Assembly (NCBI RefSeq): GCF_001908185.1
Contig: NZ_LGHM01000013.1
Coordinates: 41,050-105,049 of the forward strand
Length of the DNA stretch: 64,000 bases
Reading direction: 5' to 3'
Source: Bradyrhizobium sp. AS23.2
Lineage (GTDB): Bacteria > Pseudomonadota > Alphaproteobacteria > Rhizobiales > Xanthobacteraceae
In this document: positions 27,256 through 39,513 of the stretch, in pieces
Layout: each line of letters opens with the position of its first letter
How positions within the stretch are numbered: the stretch's first letter is position 1
Program-made: the position numbers and the translations under genes
Notes under the pieces: generated by a model
What the model saw: the letters and a program-made list of their open reading frames with translations, nothing else
Database searches by the model: none
Told to the model about the DNA's origin: nothing

Positions 27256-28065
27256 CTATATGGGACGGGGGCCGCTCTCGACAACCCGGGCGAAGACCAG
27301 CACGTCGACCTGGGCCACTTTGGCGCGGAGCAAGGCCCGCGCGCAGGCATCCAGCGTCGCGCCCGAGGTCAGGACGTCGTCGATCAGGACGATCCGGCGG
27401 CCCTGGACCTCGGCCTGACGGTCGGGGGATACCTGGAATGCGCCCTGCACATTGGTGGCCCGCTGGGCCCGCGACAGGCCGATCTGCTGCTCGGTGGCGC
27501 GCACCCGGCGCAGCACCTCGCCACGTACCTTCACCCCGCTCTGCCGTTCTATGACGCGCGCCAGCGCGCCGGACTGGTTGTAGCGGCGGCGCCAGGCCCT
27601 TCGCCAATGCAGGGGAACGGGGATCAGCATGTCGGCGCGGGTGAGCAGCTCGCCCCCCGCGCGCGCCATCCAGCGGCCCATGGCCGGCGCGAGATCGGTA
27701 CGGTCCTGGTATTTCAGCGCATGCACCAGTGTGCGCGCGACGTCGTCATAGCGCACCGCTGCGCGTGCCCGCTGGTAGGCCGGTGGGCTTGCGATTGCCT
27801 CCATCGACAGCATGTCGGGGCCGGGATCATAGACGAAGGGAATGCCGAGCCGCGGGCAATAGGGCCGTTCGATGAACGACAGCCGCGCCCAGCAGGCCGC
27901 GCAAACCCCCTCGCCATCGACCGGTTCGCGGCAGGACACGCACAGCGTCGGCAGCGCGATGTCGAGTGCGAGCTGGGCTGCCCTCGTCAGGACATGACGG
28001 CCAGCCGTCCATGCCGCACGCAGAGGCGCGGAGATGGAACGGGCAGGGGCGCTTTCAGCTTCCAT
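27256..28065 (-). CDS. comF: ComF family phosphoribosyltransferase-like protein
   Basis: A 269-residue protein of the ComF family. An N-terminal zinc-ribbon segment has paired cysteines CVSCREPVDGEGVCAACW (about residues 41-58) and a YC further on. The C-terminal type I phosphoribosyltransferase domain contains PVPLHWRRAWRRRYNQ and the PRPP motif RRIVLIDDVLTSGATL. ComF in naturally transformable bacteria acts in DNA uptake; in this lineage its role is unknown. First gene of the comF-grx-nit-DUF1178 run, divergent from a methyltransferase gene. Confidence 0.92.
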   Translation of the reverse strand: MEAESAPARSISAPLRAAWTAGRHVLTRAAQLALDIALPTLCVSCREPVDGEGVCAACWARLSFIERPYCPRLGIPFVYDPGPDMLSMEAIASPPAYQRARAAVRYDDVARTLVHALKYQDRTDLAPAMGRWMARAGGELLTRADMLIPVPLHWRRAWRRRYNQSGALARVIERQSGVKVRGEVLRRVRATEQQIGLSRAQRATNVQGAFQVSPDRQAEVQGRRIVLIDDVLTSGATLDACARALLRAKVAQVDVLVFARVVESGPRPI

Positions 28066-28115
28066 TGGGAGAGGCTAGCGCTACGGGATGACCTGCTCAA
28101 GCCACGCCTCGGTCT

Positions 28116-28202
28116 CGTGCCCCGGCTCTGCGGAGCGTCACCATAGCGCGTTGAAGACGCGCGTGATCGCGCTTTCGGTGCCGCACCGCGTCCGGGACAC
28201 GA
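28116..28202. repeat. GTGCCCCGG...GTCCGGGACAC repeat element
   Basis: GTGCCCCGG at the left side is mirrored by GTCCGGGACAC at the right side, with CG-rich inner words. It is a shorter relative of the element at 29100-29246. Confidence 0.55.
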
Positions 28203-28246
28203 GAGAGGAGATTGCAATAGCCGGCATGATCGGCGTAACCAGCGGA

Positions 28247-29095
28247 ATGGCTCAGAACGCGCAAACCCCGCCCGCCCTGTTCGATCGCGCGTTGCTGCAT
28301 GCGCGGCAGCAACGGGCACGTGCGCAGGGCGAGGTGACCTTCCTGCTCGATCGCGTCGCCGAGGACATGTCCGACCGGCTGGCCGCGGTGATGCGGGAGT
28401 TTCACGCGCCTGTTGATATCTGGACCCCCGGCGACGGCCTCGCGGAGTTGCGCGCGCGACTGCCTTCCATCCAGCGGATCGCGCTCGATGTGTTCGGCGA
28501 TGAGAAGTTACCCTTCGCATCCGAAAGCCTCGACCTCGTCGTCTCGGCGCTGGCGCTGCAATTCGTCAACGACCTGCCCGGCGTGCTCGCGCAAATCCGT
28601 CGCGCCTTGAGGCCAGATGGGCTGCTGCTCGCCGCGATGATCGGCGGCGACAGCCTGACCGAGCTGCGCCAGGCCTTCGCCGCGGCCGAAGCCGAATGCG
28701 AGGGCGGCGTTTCGCCGCGCGTGGCGCCGTTCGCTGATCTGCGTGACATCGGCGCGCTGTTGCAGCGGGCAGGCTTCGCGCTACCGGTCACCGACGTCGA
28801 TCGCGTCGTGGTGCGCTACGCCAACGCTTTCGCGCTGATGCAGGATCTCCGCCGCATGGGCGCGGCCAATGTGCTGATCGAGCGGCGCCGCACACCGAGC
28901 CGGCGCGCGACGCTGCTGCGGATGGCCGAAATCTACGCCGAGCGCTTCGCCGACGCCGACGGCCGCATTCGCGCGACGTTCGACATCATTTGGCTCTCCG
29001 GCTGGGCGCCGCATGCAAGCCAGCAGCAGCCGCTGAAGCCGGGGTCGGCGAAAGCGAGCCTGGCGGAGGCGGTGAAGAAGGCGGGGAAAGAGTGA
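28247..29095 (+). CDS. SAM-dependent methyltransferase (NDUFAF5-like)
   Basis: A 282-residue methyltransferase similar to the alphaproteobacterial relatives of mitochondrial NDUFAF5, a complex I assembly factor. N-terminus PPALFDRALLHARQQRARAQG, then FLLDRVAEDMSDRLA, ASESLDLVVSALALQFVNDLPGVL, RALRPDGLLLAAMIGGDSLTEL and LQRAGFALPVTDVDRVVVRY are family blocks. Motif I is weak. The start could be ATG 28226 or 28247; 28247 gives the family N-terminus. Arginine hydroxylation, known for NDUFAF5, is not established here. Confidence 0.85.
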   Translation: MAQNAQTPPALFDRALLHARQQRARAQGEVTFLLDRVAEDMSDRLAAVMREFHAPVDIWTPGDGLAELRARLPSIQRIALDVFGDEKLPFASESLDLVVSALALQFVNDLPGVLAQIRRALRPDGLLLAAMIGGDSLTELRQAFAAAEAECEGGVSPRVAPFADLRDIGALLQRAGFALPVTDVDRVVVRYANAFALMQDLRRMGAANVLIERRRTPSRRATLLRMAEIYAERFADADGRIRATFDIIWLSGWAPHASQQQPLKPGSAKASLAEAVKKAGKE

Positions 29096-29099
29096 CGTG

Positions 29100-29246
29100 T
29101 GTCCCGGACGCGCTGCAGCGTTCTTACGCTGCTGCGCAGAGCCGGGACCAGTTCGCGGCAGGCATGGGCCCCGGGCTCTGCAGCGCATCGCTGAACTGGA
29201 CGATGCTTCACATCGCCAGGGAAGTGCTGCGCTGCGTCCGGGGCAC
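29100..29246. repeat. 147-bp inverted-repeat element, GTCCCGGACGC type
   Basis: GTCCCGGACGCGCTGCAGCG at the left end is mirrored by GCGCTGCGTCCGGGGCAC at the right end, ending just before the mutT stop. Inside are two further complementary segments around GAGCCGGGACC and GGGCCCCGGGCTC. Confidence 0.7.
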
Positions 29247-29253
29247 GGAAACC

Positions 29254-29664
29254 TCACATCAGCAAATCGATCAGATGCGGGATCAGCGGAATGTCCGCGG
29301 GCGGCATCGGATAGTCGCGCAGCTTGTTGGCGCGGACCCAGGCGAGGGTCTGGCCTTCGCGCGGGGTGACCTGACCTTCCCAGCGCCGGCAGATGTAGAG
29401 CGGCATCAAGAGATGAAACGTCTCGTAGCCGTAGCTCGCGAAGGTCAGCGGGGCCAGGCACGGCTCGGCGACGGTAATGCCGAGCTCCTCGGAGAGCTCG
29501 CGGATCAAGCTCTGCTCCGGCCGCTCGCCAGCCTCGAGCTTGCCGCCGGGAAATTCCCAGAGGCCGGCCAGCGTCTTGCCCTCGGGGCGCTGCGCGATCA
29601 GGACGCGCTTGTCGGCGTCTACAAGCGCGCACGCCACCACCAGTGTCAGTTTGAGATCGGCCAT
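29254..29664 (-). CDS. mutT: 8-oxo-dGTP diphosphatase (MutT)
   Basis: A 136-residue Nudix hydrolase that clears oxidised guanine nucleotides. The Nudix box GX5EX7REUXEEXGU is complete from Gly41 to Ile63 (GKLEAGERPEQSLIRELSEE). TLAGLWEFPGGK before it is typical of MutT. It is convergent with the methyltransferase gene, with only the repeat element between. The start is set at ATG 29664 although the frame continues upstream; the upstream residues lack conservation. Confidence 0.92.
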   Translation of the reverse strand: MADLKLTLVVACALVDADKRVLIAQRPEGKTLAGLWEFPGGKLEAGERPEQSLIRELSEELGITVAEPCLAPLTFASYGYETFHLLMPLYICRRWEGQVTPREGQTLAWVRANKLRDYPMPPADIPLIPHLIDLLM

Positions 29665-29803
29665 GCCTGAAATGTCGCTCGCTGAAGATGATCCGCAACG
29701 GTTCGTTAACCCCGTTTCGGCCCGTGTTTCCGAGATCTCCATAAGTCATATTTAATTGACGGTTCCTAGGGTGGAAACGGTCAAACCACTCCGGGCCCGA
29801 TCC

Positions 29804-31135
29804 ATGCGCGCTACGCTTCGCACCATCGTCCGCCGGTTTATCCGCGACCGGCGCGGCAATATCGCGGTGATCTTCGCACTCTGCTGCGTTCCCCTGATCA
29901 CGGTGGTCGGCTGCGCGGTCGATTACGCCCGCGCGACGCAGATGCAGTCCAAGCTTCAGGCCGCGGCCGATGCGGCCAGCGTCGGCTCGGTCGCGAAAGC
30001 GTCGCCGGCGTTTGCCGCGGCGGGCTCGATGACCTCGGACGGTCCGATCCCCGTTGGCGCCACCGATGTCCAGAACATTTTCAATGCCAACGTTGCCAAC
30101 CTGACCGGCTACACGCTGGGCAGCGTCACGCCGACCGTGGTCAAGACCGGATCGACGGTCACCTCGACCGTTACGTTCAGCGGCACCATCAACACCATGT
30201 TCCTCGGTGTGATCGGCAAGACCGCGCTGAAGGTGACCGGCACGTCGACCGCCACGGCCACCATGCCGCTCTATGTCGACTTCTACCTCCTGATGGACAA
30301 TTCGCCGTCGATGGGCGTGGCGGCGACGCCGACGGACGTCAGCACCATGGTCGCCAACACGTCCGACAAATGCGCCTTCGCCTGCCACGACTACAACGAC
30401 GCCAATAACTATTACAATCTCGCCAAGAAGCTCGGCGTGACGACGCGGATCGACGTGCTGCGCAGCGCGACCCAGTCGCTGATGGATACGGCCGCGGCGA
30501 TCGAGACTTATTCGAACCAGTTCCGCATGGCGATCTACGATTTCGGCGCGTCGTCGAAGACCATCGGCCTGCGCGCGCTGTTCTCGCTCTCGGCGAGCCT
30601 GTCGAGCGCCAAGACGGCGGCCGGCGGCATCGACCTGATGGGTGTCTACGGCAACAATGACGCCTATACCGCCGACAAGGACACGCAGTTCAGCACGGTC
30701 TTTCCGGCGATCAACAACGTGATCAGTGCGCCCGGAGCCGGGACATCGGCGGCGCCGATGAAATATCTGTTCTTCGTCTCGGACGGCGTCGCCGACGAGT
30801 ACAACACCGGCTGCGCCAAGCCGACGGTGAGCGGCGGACGCTGCCAGTCGCCGATCAACGTCTCGCTCTGCACCACCATCAAGAACCGCGGCATCAAGAT
30901 CGCGGTGCTCTACACCACCTATCTGCAGCTCCCGACCAATTCCTGGTACATGAGCTACATCGACCCCTTCAACAAGGGACCGTTCGGGCCGTCGCCGAAC
31001 AGCGAGATCGCGAAGAACATGCAGAGCTGTGCTTCGCCGGGACTGTATTTCGAGGTGAGCCCGACACAGGGCATCTCGGAGGCGATGAATGCGCTGTTCA
31101 GGAAGGCGGTCGCGGACGCGCGGATCTCGGGGTGA
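29804..31135 (+). CDS. TadG-like pilus/vWA protein
   Basis: About 443 residues. The N-terminal RRGNIAVIFALCCVPLITVVGCAVDYARA is the TadE/TadG membrane-anchor signature, and the periplasmic part holds a von Willebrand A domain with MIDAS residues DNSPSMG around residue 165. It is likely a minor pilin-like or Flp-pilus assembly component exposed outside the membrane. No clear Shine-Dalgarno box; TTG 29756 and GTG 29771 are alternative in-frame starts and would add a polar N-terminal tail. No other tad gene is nearby. Confidence 0.85.
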   Translation: MRATLRTIVRRFIRDRRGNIAVIFALCCVPLITVVGCAVDYARATQMQSKLQAAADAASVGSVAKASPAFAAAGSMTSDGPIPVGATDVQNIFNANVANLTGYTLGSVTPTVVKTGSTVTSTVTFSGTINTMFLGVIGKTALKVTGTSTATATMPLYVDFYLLMDNSPSMGVAATPTDVSTMVANTSDKCAFACHDYNDANNYYNLAKKLGVTTRIDVLRSATQSLMDTAAAIETYSNQFRMAIYDFGASSKTIGLRALFSLSASLSSAKTAAGGIDLMGVYGNNDAYTADKDTQFSTVFPAINNVISAPGAGTSAAPMKYLFFVSDGVADEYNTGCAKPTVSGGRCQSPINVSLCTTIKNRGIKIAVLYTTYLQLPTNSWYMSYIDPFNKGPFGPSPNSEIAKNMQSCASPGLYFEVSPTQGISEAMNALFRKAVADARISG

Positions 31136-31142
31136 TATGATC

Positions 31143-31292
31143 ACCTCGCCCCGCTTGCGGGGAGAGGTCGGAATTCGCGCGTAGCGCGGATTCCGGGTGA
31201 GGGGGACTCTCCGCGGGTCCAACTGTCACCGTCAATGCGGAAGCAGCCCCTCACCCCGACCCTCTCCCCGTAAGAACGGGGCGAGGGAGAAC
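31143..31292. repeat. 150-bp rhizobial-type inverted repeat (CTCGCCCC type)
   Basis: CCTCGCCCCGC at the left side is mirrored by GGGGCGAGGG at the right, with ACCGGGT/ACCCTCTCC inner complements. It fills the gap between the tadG-like gene and argJ and may terminate both convergent transcripts. Confidence 0.7.
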
Positions 31293-31294
31293 AG

Positions 31295-32536
31295 CTACGA
31301 CCTGTAATCCCCGTTGATCGCGACATATTCCTTGGTGAGGTCGCAGGTCAGCACGCGATCGCGGCCCTTGCCGAGGCCGAGCGAAACCTTGATCGCGATT
31401 TCCGGCGCCTTCATCGCCTCCGACACTTGCGCCTCGTCATAGGACGGATCGCGCGCGCCGCTCTTGGCGACGCGGATGCCGTTGAAGGAGATCGAGAGCT
31501 TGTCGCGATCGGCCGGCTCGCCGGCCTTGCCGACCGCCATCACCACGCGCCCCCAATTGGCGTCCTCGCCCGCGATCGCGGTTTTCACCAGTGGCGAGTT
31601 GGCGATCGACATCGCGATCTTGCGCGCCGACGCCTTGGTCTTGGCACCCTCGACCGTGATCTCGACCAGCTTGCGCGCGCCCTCGCCGTCGCGGGCAACC
31701 TGCTCGGAGAGGTTGGCGAGCACCTGGTTGAATGCCTTGACGAACGCCTTCAGGCGCGGATCGCTGGCGCGGCTGATCTTTGGCGCGCCATGCTCGGCGG
31801 CAGCGCCCGTCGCGAAGGCGAGCAGGGTATCCGAAGTCGAGGTGTCACCATCGATGGTCACCGCGTTGAAAGTGTCCTCGACACCGCTCTTGAGCAGCGC
31901 CTGGAGCGCGGCGGGCGCGATCGGCGCGTCGGTGAAGATGAAGGACAGCATCGTCGCCATGTCGGGCGCGATCATGCCGGCGCCCTTGGCCATGCCGTTG
32001 ATGGTGACCTTGGCCTTGCCGAGCTTGACGGTCGCGGTCGCGACCTTCGGGAAGGTGTCGGTGGTCATGATCGCCTTGGCCGCGGCGAGATAATCGCCGG
32101 GCTCGGCGGCGTCGGCCAGCCGGCCGAGCACGCCGTCGAACTTGGTCGCGTCCAGCGGCTCGCCGATCACGCCGGTCGAAGCCAGGAAGATTTCGCCCTC
32201 GCCGCACCCGACGGCCTTGGCCGCGATCTTCGCGGTCAGCGCCGTGGAGGCGCGGCCGGTCTTGCCGGTGAAGGCATTGGCATTGCCGGAATTGACCACC
32301 AGCGCGCGGGCCTTGCCGCCCTTCAGCTTGGCGCGGCACCATTCCACCGGCGCGGAGGGGCATTTCGACCGGGTGAAGACGCCGGCAACAGTGGTTCCCT
32401 TGTCCATGACCGCCAGCAGCACGTCGGTGCGGTTCTTGTAGCGGATGCCGGCCTCGGCCGTCGCGAGACGGACCCCCGCAATCACGGGCATGTCGGGGAC
32501 GTGTTTCGGGGCGAGCGGGGAGACGGTTGAGGACAT
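31295..32536 (-). CDS. argJ: bifunctional ornithine acetyltransferase / N-acetylglutamate synthase
   Basis: A 413-residue enzyme that moves the acetyl group between N-acetylornithine and glutamate, closing the arginine cycle. The precursor self-cleaves between Ala and Thr at [10 protein letters not shown], with the new N-terminal Thr acting as the nucleophile; [16 protein letters not shown] is intact here. The N-terminus has [20 protein letters not shown] and [16 protein letters not shown], and the C-terminus [10 protein letters not shown] is canonical. It is downstream of the parvulin gene on the same strand. Confidence 0.95.
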   Translation of the reverse strand: MSSTVSPLAPKHVPDMPVIAGVRLATAEAGIRYKNRTDVLLAVMDKGTTVAGVFTRSKCPSAPVEWCRAKLKGGKARALVVNSGNANAFTGKTGRASTALTAKIAAKAVGCGEGEIFLASTGVIGEPLDATKFDGVLGRLADAAEPGDYLAAAKAIMTTDTFPKVATATVKLGKAKVTINGMAKGAGMIAPDMATMLSFIFTDAPIAPAALQALLKSGVEDTFNAVTIDGDTSTSDTLLAFATGAAAEHGAPKISRASDPRLKAFVKAFNQVLANLSEQVARDGEGARKLVEITVEGAKTKASARKIAMSIANSPLVKTAIAGEDANWGRVVMAVGKAGEPADRDKLSISFNGIRVAKSGARDPSYDEAQVSEAMKAPEIAIKVSLGLGKGRDRVLTCDLTKEYVAINGDYRS

Positions 32537-32639
32537 CGCGGGGCGCCTTGATGGGGTCTGGACATGCAGATGGCCGGGCGATGCCCGGCCATTGCGATGC
32601 TCTAGATACTCTTGGCGTCAGCGAAGTGACAGCGAATTC

Positions 32640-33593
32640 TTACTTCTTCGCCGGGGGAGCCATCTTGCTGTCGGACGGCTTGGCCGCGTCGGCCGGCTTG
32701 GCATCCGGCTTGGCATCCGACTTGGCGTCCGGCTTGGCCGCATCAGCCGCCGGCTGGTCCAGGCGCTCGACCTTGGCCTCCGCGCGCAGCTTGGAGACAT
32801 AGTCGGCCTGGGCCTTGCGGGTGACGTAGTTCTCGATCTGGGCCTTGACCTGCTCGAAGTCCGGCGCCTTGCGGTTGCGCTTTTCCTCGACCTTGATGAT
32901 GTGCCAGCCGAACTGCGACTTCACGGGGTCGGAGATCTTGCCCGGCTCGAGCGAGAAGGCCACCGCCGAGAATTCCGGCACCATCTGCTCCTTGGTGAAG
33001 AAGCCGAGGTCGCCGCCATCGGCAGAGCCCGGATCCTTGGACTTCTTCTTGGCGAGCTCGGCGAAATCGGCGCCCTTGTCGAGCTCGGCCTTCACCGCCT
33101 TGGCCTCGTCCTCGGTCTCGACCAGGATGTGGCGCGCGCGCACCTCCTGTTCGCCGGTGATCTGCTTGGAGGCCTCTTCATAGACCTTCTTCATGGCGTC
33201 GGGGGTGTTGGCGGCCTTGCCCTCGTTGGCGAGCAGGCTGTCCATCAGCAGGCGGTTGCGGGCAAACGCCAGGCGCTTCTTGAACTCCTCGCTGTCGGCG
33301 ACCTTCTTGTCCTCGGCAGCCTTGGAGACGATCTTCATGTCGATCAGGAAGGACAGGACGTTCTCGTCCTTGGTCGCCGGGTCCATCTGGGCGAGGCTCG
33401 GTCCGAGTTCCTCCTCGGCCATGGCGACGTCGCTCTTCTTGATTTCCACGCCGTTGACCTTGGCCAGCACCGGATCGTCGGCCGCCCGGAGCGGGCCCGC
33501 GAAAGCCAGGGACAGCGCCAAAGCGAGGCAGCCAGCCAGGGCGGACGCGTGGCGGAAACGCTGGCCGGTGGTTACCGGGAACGAGGTGGTCAT
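32640..33593 (-). CDS. parvulin-type peptidyl-prolyl isomerase, secreted
   Basis: A 317-residue periplasmic PpiC-family foldase. Residues 1-37 are a Sec signal (ALAGCLALALSLAFAGPLRAADD). An N-terminal SurA-like helical region is followed by the parvulin domain around residues 165-270: RARHILVETEDEAKAV, FAELAKKKSKDPGSADGGDLGFF, and EPGKISDPVKSQFGWHIIKV. The C-terminus is a low-complexity Lys/Ala/Asp/Pro tail (DAAKPDAKSDAKPDAKPADA). Start ATG 33593 chosen over an upstream in-frame ATG. It precedes argJ with a 103-bp gap and faces secA across a divergent spacer. Confidence 0.9.
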   Translation of the reverse strand: MTTSFPVTTGQRFRHASALAGCLALALSLAFAGPLRAADDPVLAKVNGVEIKKSDVAMAEEELGPSLAQMDPATKDENVLSFLIDMKIVSKAAEDKKVADSEEFKKRLAFARNRLLMDSLLANEGKAANTPDAMKKVYEEASKQITGEQEVRARHILVETEDEAKAVKAELDKGADFAELAKKKSKDPGSADGGDLGFFTKEQMVPEFSAVAFSLEPGKISDPVKSQFGWHIIKVEEKRNRKAPDFEQVKAQIENYVTRKAQADYVSKLRAEAKVERLDQPAADAAKPDAKSDAKPDAKPADAAKPSDSKMAPPAKK

Positions 33594-33945
33594 GGAAAAT
33601 CCTTTTGTTGAAGCAGGGGGCTGCTCGAGCGGGGCGGACACTCGCCCAATTCAGGGGGGCTTGGCAACGCGAAAAGTCTGTCAAAATGATGAATTAGCCG
33701 CAAGGTGGCCGCCGTTGACAAGGCTAGGGGCCGGCCATATCTCTCACCGGTCGCGTCCATGGCGATGGCGTTTATTTTGCTGCGTTTTTGGCCGTTGAAC
33801 CCTGACTTGCTCAATTCCCACCCATATGGCGGATGACCCCGCAGTCCGGGCACTGGCACCACAAGGCGTCACGGTGAGTTGATAGGCAAGAAGGTGACAA
33901 CCTCTTGGCTGCAACGCGGTTAATTCGCGAACACAGGAACTAGGC
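33594..33945. promoter_or_regulatory. divergent spacer upstream of secA
   Basis: A 352-bp gap between the parvulin gene and secA with no gene. The only clear signal is an AGGAAC box eight bases before the secA ATG. Promoters for both genes must lie here. I cannot assign -35/-10 boxes with confidence. Confidence 0.45.
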
Positions 33946-36786
<2,841 letters not shown>

Positions 36787-36911
36787 CACCTGAAGCGTAG
36801 CTGTGAGGCACGTCGTCGGCGCCTCACTCTCCGCCGTCGTCGCGCGGCTCGTCCGGGCGACCGAGGACGCCGCGGCGCATCGGCTCACTCATAACCGTCT
36901 CTGAATACCGG

Positions 36912-36952
36912 ATCGCCCGCTCCAGTGCACAAGTGCGCACGAGGCGGGCGAT
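36912..36952. terminator. candidate terminator after secA
   Basis: ATCGCCCGC (36912-36920) pairs with GCGGGCGAT (36944-36952). Its loop has a smaller GTGC-ACAA-GTGC-type hairpin. It lies between secA and the convergent DUF3883 gene. No U-run follows, so a terminator role is tentative. Confidence 0.5.
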
Positions 36953-37022
36953 GACCGCTCACGTGGCGCGCAGCTTTTCCCGCATCGTCATCCTGACTTT
37001 CGTCGGGACGATTTTCCGGGCC

Positions 37023-37871
37023 CTACCTCGGCTCGGCAGCGTACGTCGTCGGTGTCATGAAAAGCTGATCTTCAAGCGGCGGAGCAACCTCGAACATCTG
37101 CGCGCTGTTGCGGAAATGGAAGACACGCCGGATCCGGTACAATTCACTTCGTTCCGCGGCGACGTCGACCTCTCGCCTGGTCAGCCAAAACGCCGTACGC
37201 TCGTGCCCACATGTCGTCTTGATCTCCAGCAGCCGCTCTCGGCCGTCAGGCTCAAAGGATCGCACGTCGTAACCGTATCCATCGCCGTCCAGGTCAGAAA
37301 CCCATCGAACGTCGGCAGCAAGGTCGTCACGCCCAGCTCGTCGCAGGCGGTCGCGCTCGAACTCCACGACGAATTTCTCGCCGGCTTTTCCTAACTCACG
37401 ATTTCTGGCGTCCCGCTCGGCCGGATCGAACTTGCCAACAAGTCGCCGGACGGCTGGCGTCAGCATCTTGTCCAAATCGGCGAAGGATGGCGGAGGAACG
37501 AGGATCGCGTCGTCGTTCAGCGAGAGCGGTTGAGTGTCTTCGCTCGTGGGGTAAAGAAAGCTTGGCTCTCGCCCGACATTCCGCTCAACAGCCGCCACCA
37601 AGGCGTCCTGATAGTGCGCCAACGGCTTGTAGCCGTTGATCCATTGTGCCCCGAGCATATCCAGAACGGCGGAGATGTTTTGGAGCTTTCGTTCGATTGA
37701 TCCTTCTGACCGGTGGACGGTCTTCATCAGTTGGCGCCGGTTCTCCGCCTTGCTGTAGCGCACGCCGGCTCGTTCCGAGGCCAACATTTCGAAATAGCTG
37801 TCGACCACGGAGGAGACCTCGCTCTCCGTCCAACGTGTCCCAGCGATCGCTTCAGTTTGTTCCCGGTCCAA
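37023..37871 (-). CDS. DUF3883 (NOV C-terminal) nuclease-like protein
   Basis: A 282-residue protein of which the C-terminal part matches DUF3883, a PD-(D/E)xK-like fold found in plant NO VEIN and in bacterial restriction or defence-linked proteins. The signature LGKAGEKFVVEFERDRL, DLDGDGYGYDVRSF and RLLEIKTTCG (Asp and Glu/Lys positions as in a nuclease core) runs from about residue 157 to 222. The N-terminal 150 residues are helical and resemble an HTH-like or dimerising region (LQNISAVLDMLGAQWINGYKPLAHYQDALV). Neighbours are housekeeping genes; no obvious partner gene. Nuclease activity is inferred. Confidence 0.75.
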   Translation of the reverse strand: MDREQTEAIAGTRWTESEVSSVVDSYFEMLASERAGVRYSKAENRRQLMKTVHRSEGSIERKLQNISAVLDMLGAQWINGYKPLAHYQDALVAAVERNVGREPSFLYPTSEDTQPLSLNDDAILVPPPSFADLDKMLTPAVRRLVGKFDPAERDARNRELGKAGEKFVVEFERDRLRRAGRDDLAADVRWVSDLDGDGYGYDVRSFEPDGRERLLEIKTTCGHERTAFWLTRREVDVAAERSELYRIRRVFHFRNSAQMFEVAPPLEDQLFMTPTTYAAEPR

Positions 37872-37956
37872 GCTCTAACCTCTTGGACTCAGAACGTATC
37901 AAGGGGAAGGCCAAGCGCAATCGAGCTGCGCTGCTGCACGAATGATCGCCCGCGCC

Positions 37957-39513
37957 CTACTTCACCGCCCCGAACCGGCTGTCGAACGAGTTCGACGACA
38001 CCACCGGCGCGGCACCGGCCATCTGCGCGCTGTCACCCGCACCATCGGACGCCGACGGCTTCAGCGCGGGCCGCGTCGCGGCGACCTTTGTCTCGGCCGG
38101 CTTCGCCGGCTCGGCGGGTTTGGCGGTTGCGACCGCCTTGTCCTTGGACGCATCGTGACCTGGCACGAACCTCGTCACTGCGGCCTTGAGCCTGGACGCC
38201 GCGGTCGGCGGCGCTGCGGGCTTGGTGGCCGGGGCCACGGACGCCGTGGCTTGCGGCGGCGGGGTGGTGGCCGTGGTGTCAGCCGTGCCCATGCCCATCT
38301 TGCGGCCGAGGTTGGAGAAGAAGCCGCCTTGCGATTTCTCCTGGGACTTTTCGGCCGGCGCGGCCGCGGCGACGCGGGTGCTGGTTGCGGGCGCGCTGAC
38401 TGCGACGACCGGCTCTTCCTGCGGTGAGGCCGCGGCCGGCTCGAGGTTCGGCTTCGGCGGATTGACGTGTCCAGGGATCGTGCCCGGCGCCTTGGCCATC
38501 GCCAGCATCTGCAGCGTGGTGCCTTCGGCGCCCTCGGACAGGCCGGTCGAGCCTTCCGGAATCTTCGCGGCAAAGATCTTGTTCATGCCGCCGTCGATGC
38601 CGGTGTTCATGCGCGCCACCGGCGTGCCCTTGGCGACGAGCTTTGCGTATTCCGCCTCGTCGCGTCCCTGCTTCTCGCGCACGGCGCTGGCGATATCCTC
38701 GGGGATCACATAGGCCGGGCACTTTGCGGACGCGTCGAACACGGGATCGCGCTTGGCGTCCGGCGCCTTCGCCGCATCGAAGACGTACTTCTTCTCGCAG
38801 AAATCGACCTTCGGCTCCTGCCGCGTCACCTCGAAATGATCATAGCCTTCCTTGATCATCTTCCAGAAGGCCATGTTCGGATTGTTGCGGTGCTTGGCCA
38901 TATTCACCGGCGTCATCCGGAACGGATAGGCCTGGAACTGGAACGCCTTCTGGCCGCCGAAGAAGGACTCGCGACCGAGAGAATAGATCTCGGCGATCTG
39001 CTCGTCGGTCATCGCGTAGCAGCCGCGCGAGGAGCAATCGCCGTGCACCATCAGCTGCGAGCCGGTACGGCCGAGCGCGCGGTCGAACGCGTTCGGGAAG
39101 CCCGTGTTGAAGGAGAGATAGTAGGCCGACTGCGGATTCATCTGGCTCGGGTTGATCGAGTAGAATCCTTCCGGCGCCTGGCGGTCGCCTTCGCGCACTT
39201 TCGGGCCGAGATCGCCCGACCAGCGGCAGATCGGATAGGTCTTGAGCAGCGCGAACTGGCCACTTCGGGTCTGCTTCCAGATCTCGAGCTCGGCCTCCTG
39301 CTTGAACAGGCGGATCAGAATCGGCGACTGCAGGTCCATGTTCTTCTCGCCCATCGCGGCGACGAGTTTTGGCGGGACCGGCTGGTTGGCTTTGGCGTTG
39401 GTCGCGAGCGACACCTGGTCGGTATCGCAGCCGGCGAGCAACGCGCTGGCCGTTAGCGCAAGTGAAGCCAAGAGCGCGCGAGCGAGCGAACGAGAAATCA
39501 AGATGGACCCCAC
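37957..39513 (-). CDS. L,D-transpeptidase family lipoprotein (YafK-like) with long tail
   Basis: About 518 residues from GTG 39513 (an ATG at 39543 is also in frame). A lipobox LLAGC follows a short signal, so the protein is probably a membrane-anchored lipoprotein. The YafK-type transpeptidase domain, about residues 65-265, has WSGDLGPKVREGDRQAPEGFY and the catalytic HGDCSSRGCYAMTD. Family members cross-link peptidoglycan or attach lipoproteins. From about residue 330 the protein is a Pro/Ala/Lys-rich disordered tail, unusual in length. No neighbour suggests a specific partner. Confidence 0.82.
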   Translation of the reverse strand: MGSILISRSLARALLASLALTASALLAGCDTDQVSLATNAKANQPVPPKLVAAMGEKNMDLQSPILIRLFKQEAELEIWKQTRSGQFALLKTYPICRWSGDLGPKVREGDRQAPEGFYSINPSQMNPQSAYYLSFNTGFPNAFDRALGRTGSQLMVHGDCSSRGCYAMTDEQIAEIYSLGRESFFGGQKAFQFQAYPFRMTPVNMAKHRNNPNMAFWKMIKEGYDHFEVTRQEPKVDFCEKKYVFDAAKAPDAKRDPVFDASAKCPAYVIPEDIASAVREKQGRDEAEYAKLVAKGTPVARMNTGIDGGMNKIFAAKIPEGSTGLSEGAEGTTLQMLAMAKAPGTIPGHVNPPKPNLEPAAASPQEEPVVAVSAPATSTRVAAAAPAEKSQEKSQGGFFSNLGRKMGMGTADTTATTPPPQATASVAPATKPAAPPTAASRLKAAVTRFVPGHDASKDKAVATAKPAEPAKPAETKVAATRPALKPSASDGAGDSAQMAGAAPVVSSNSFDSRFGAVK

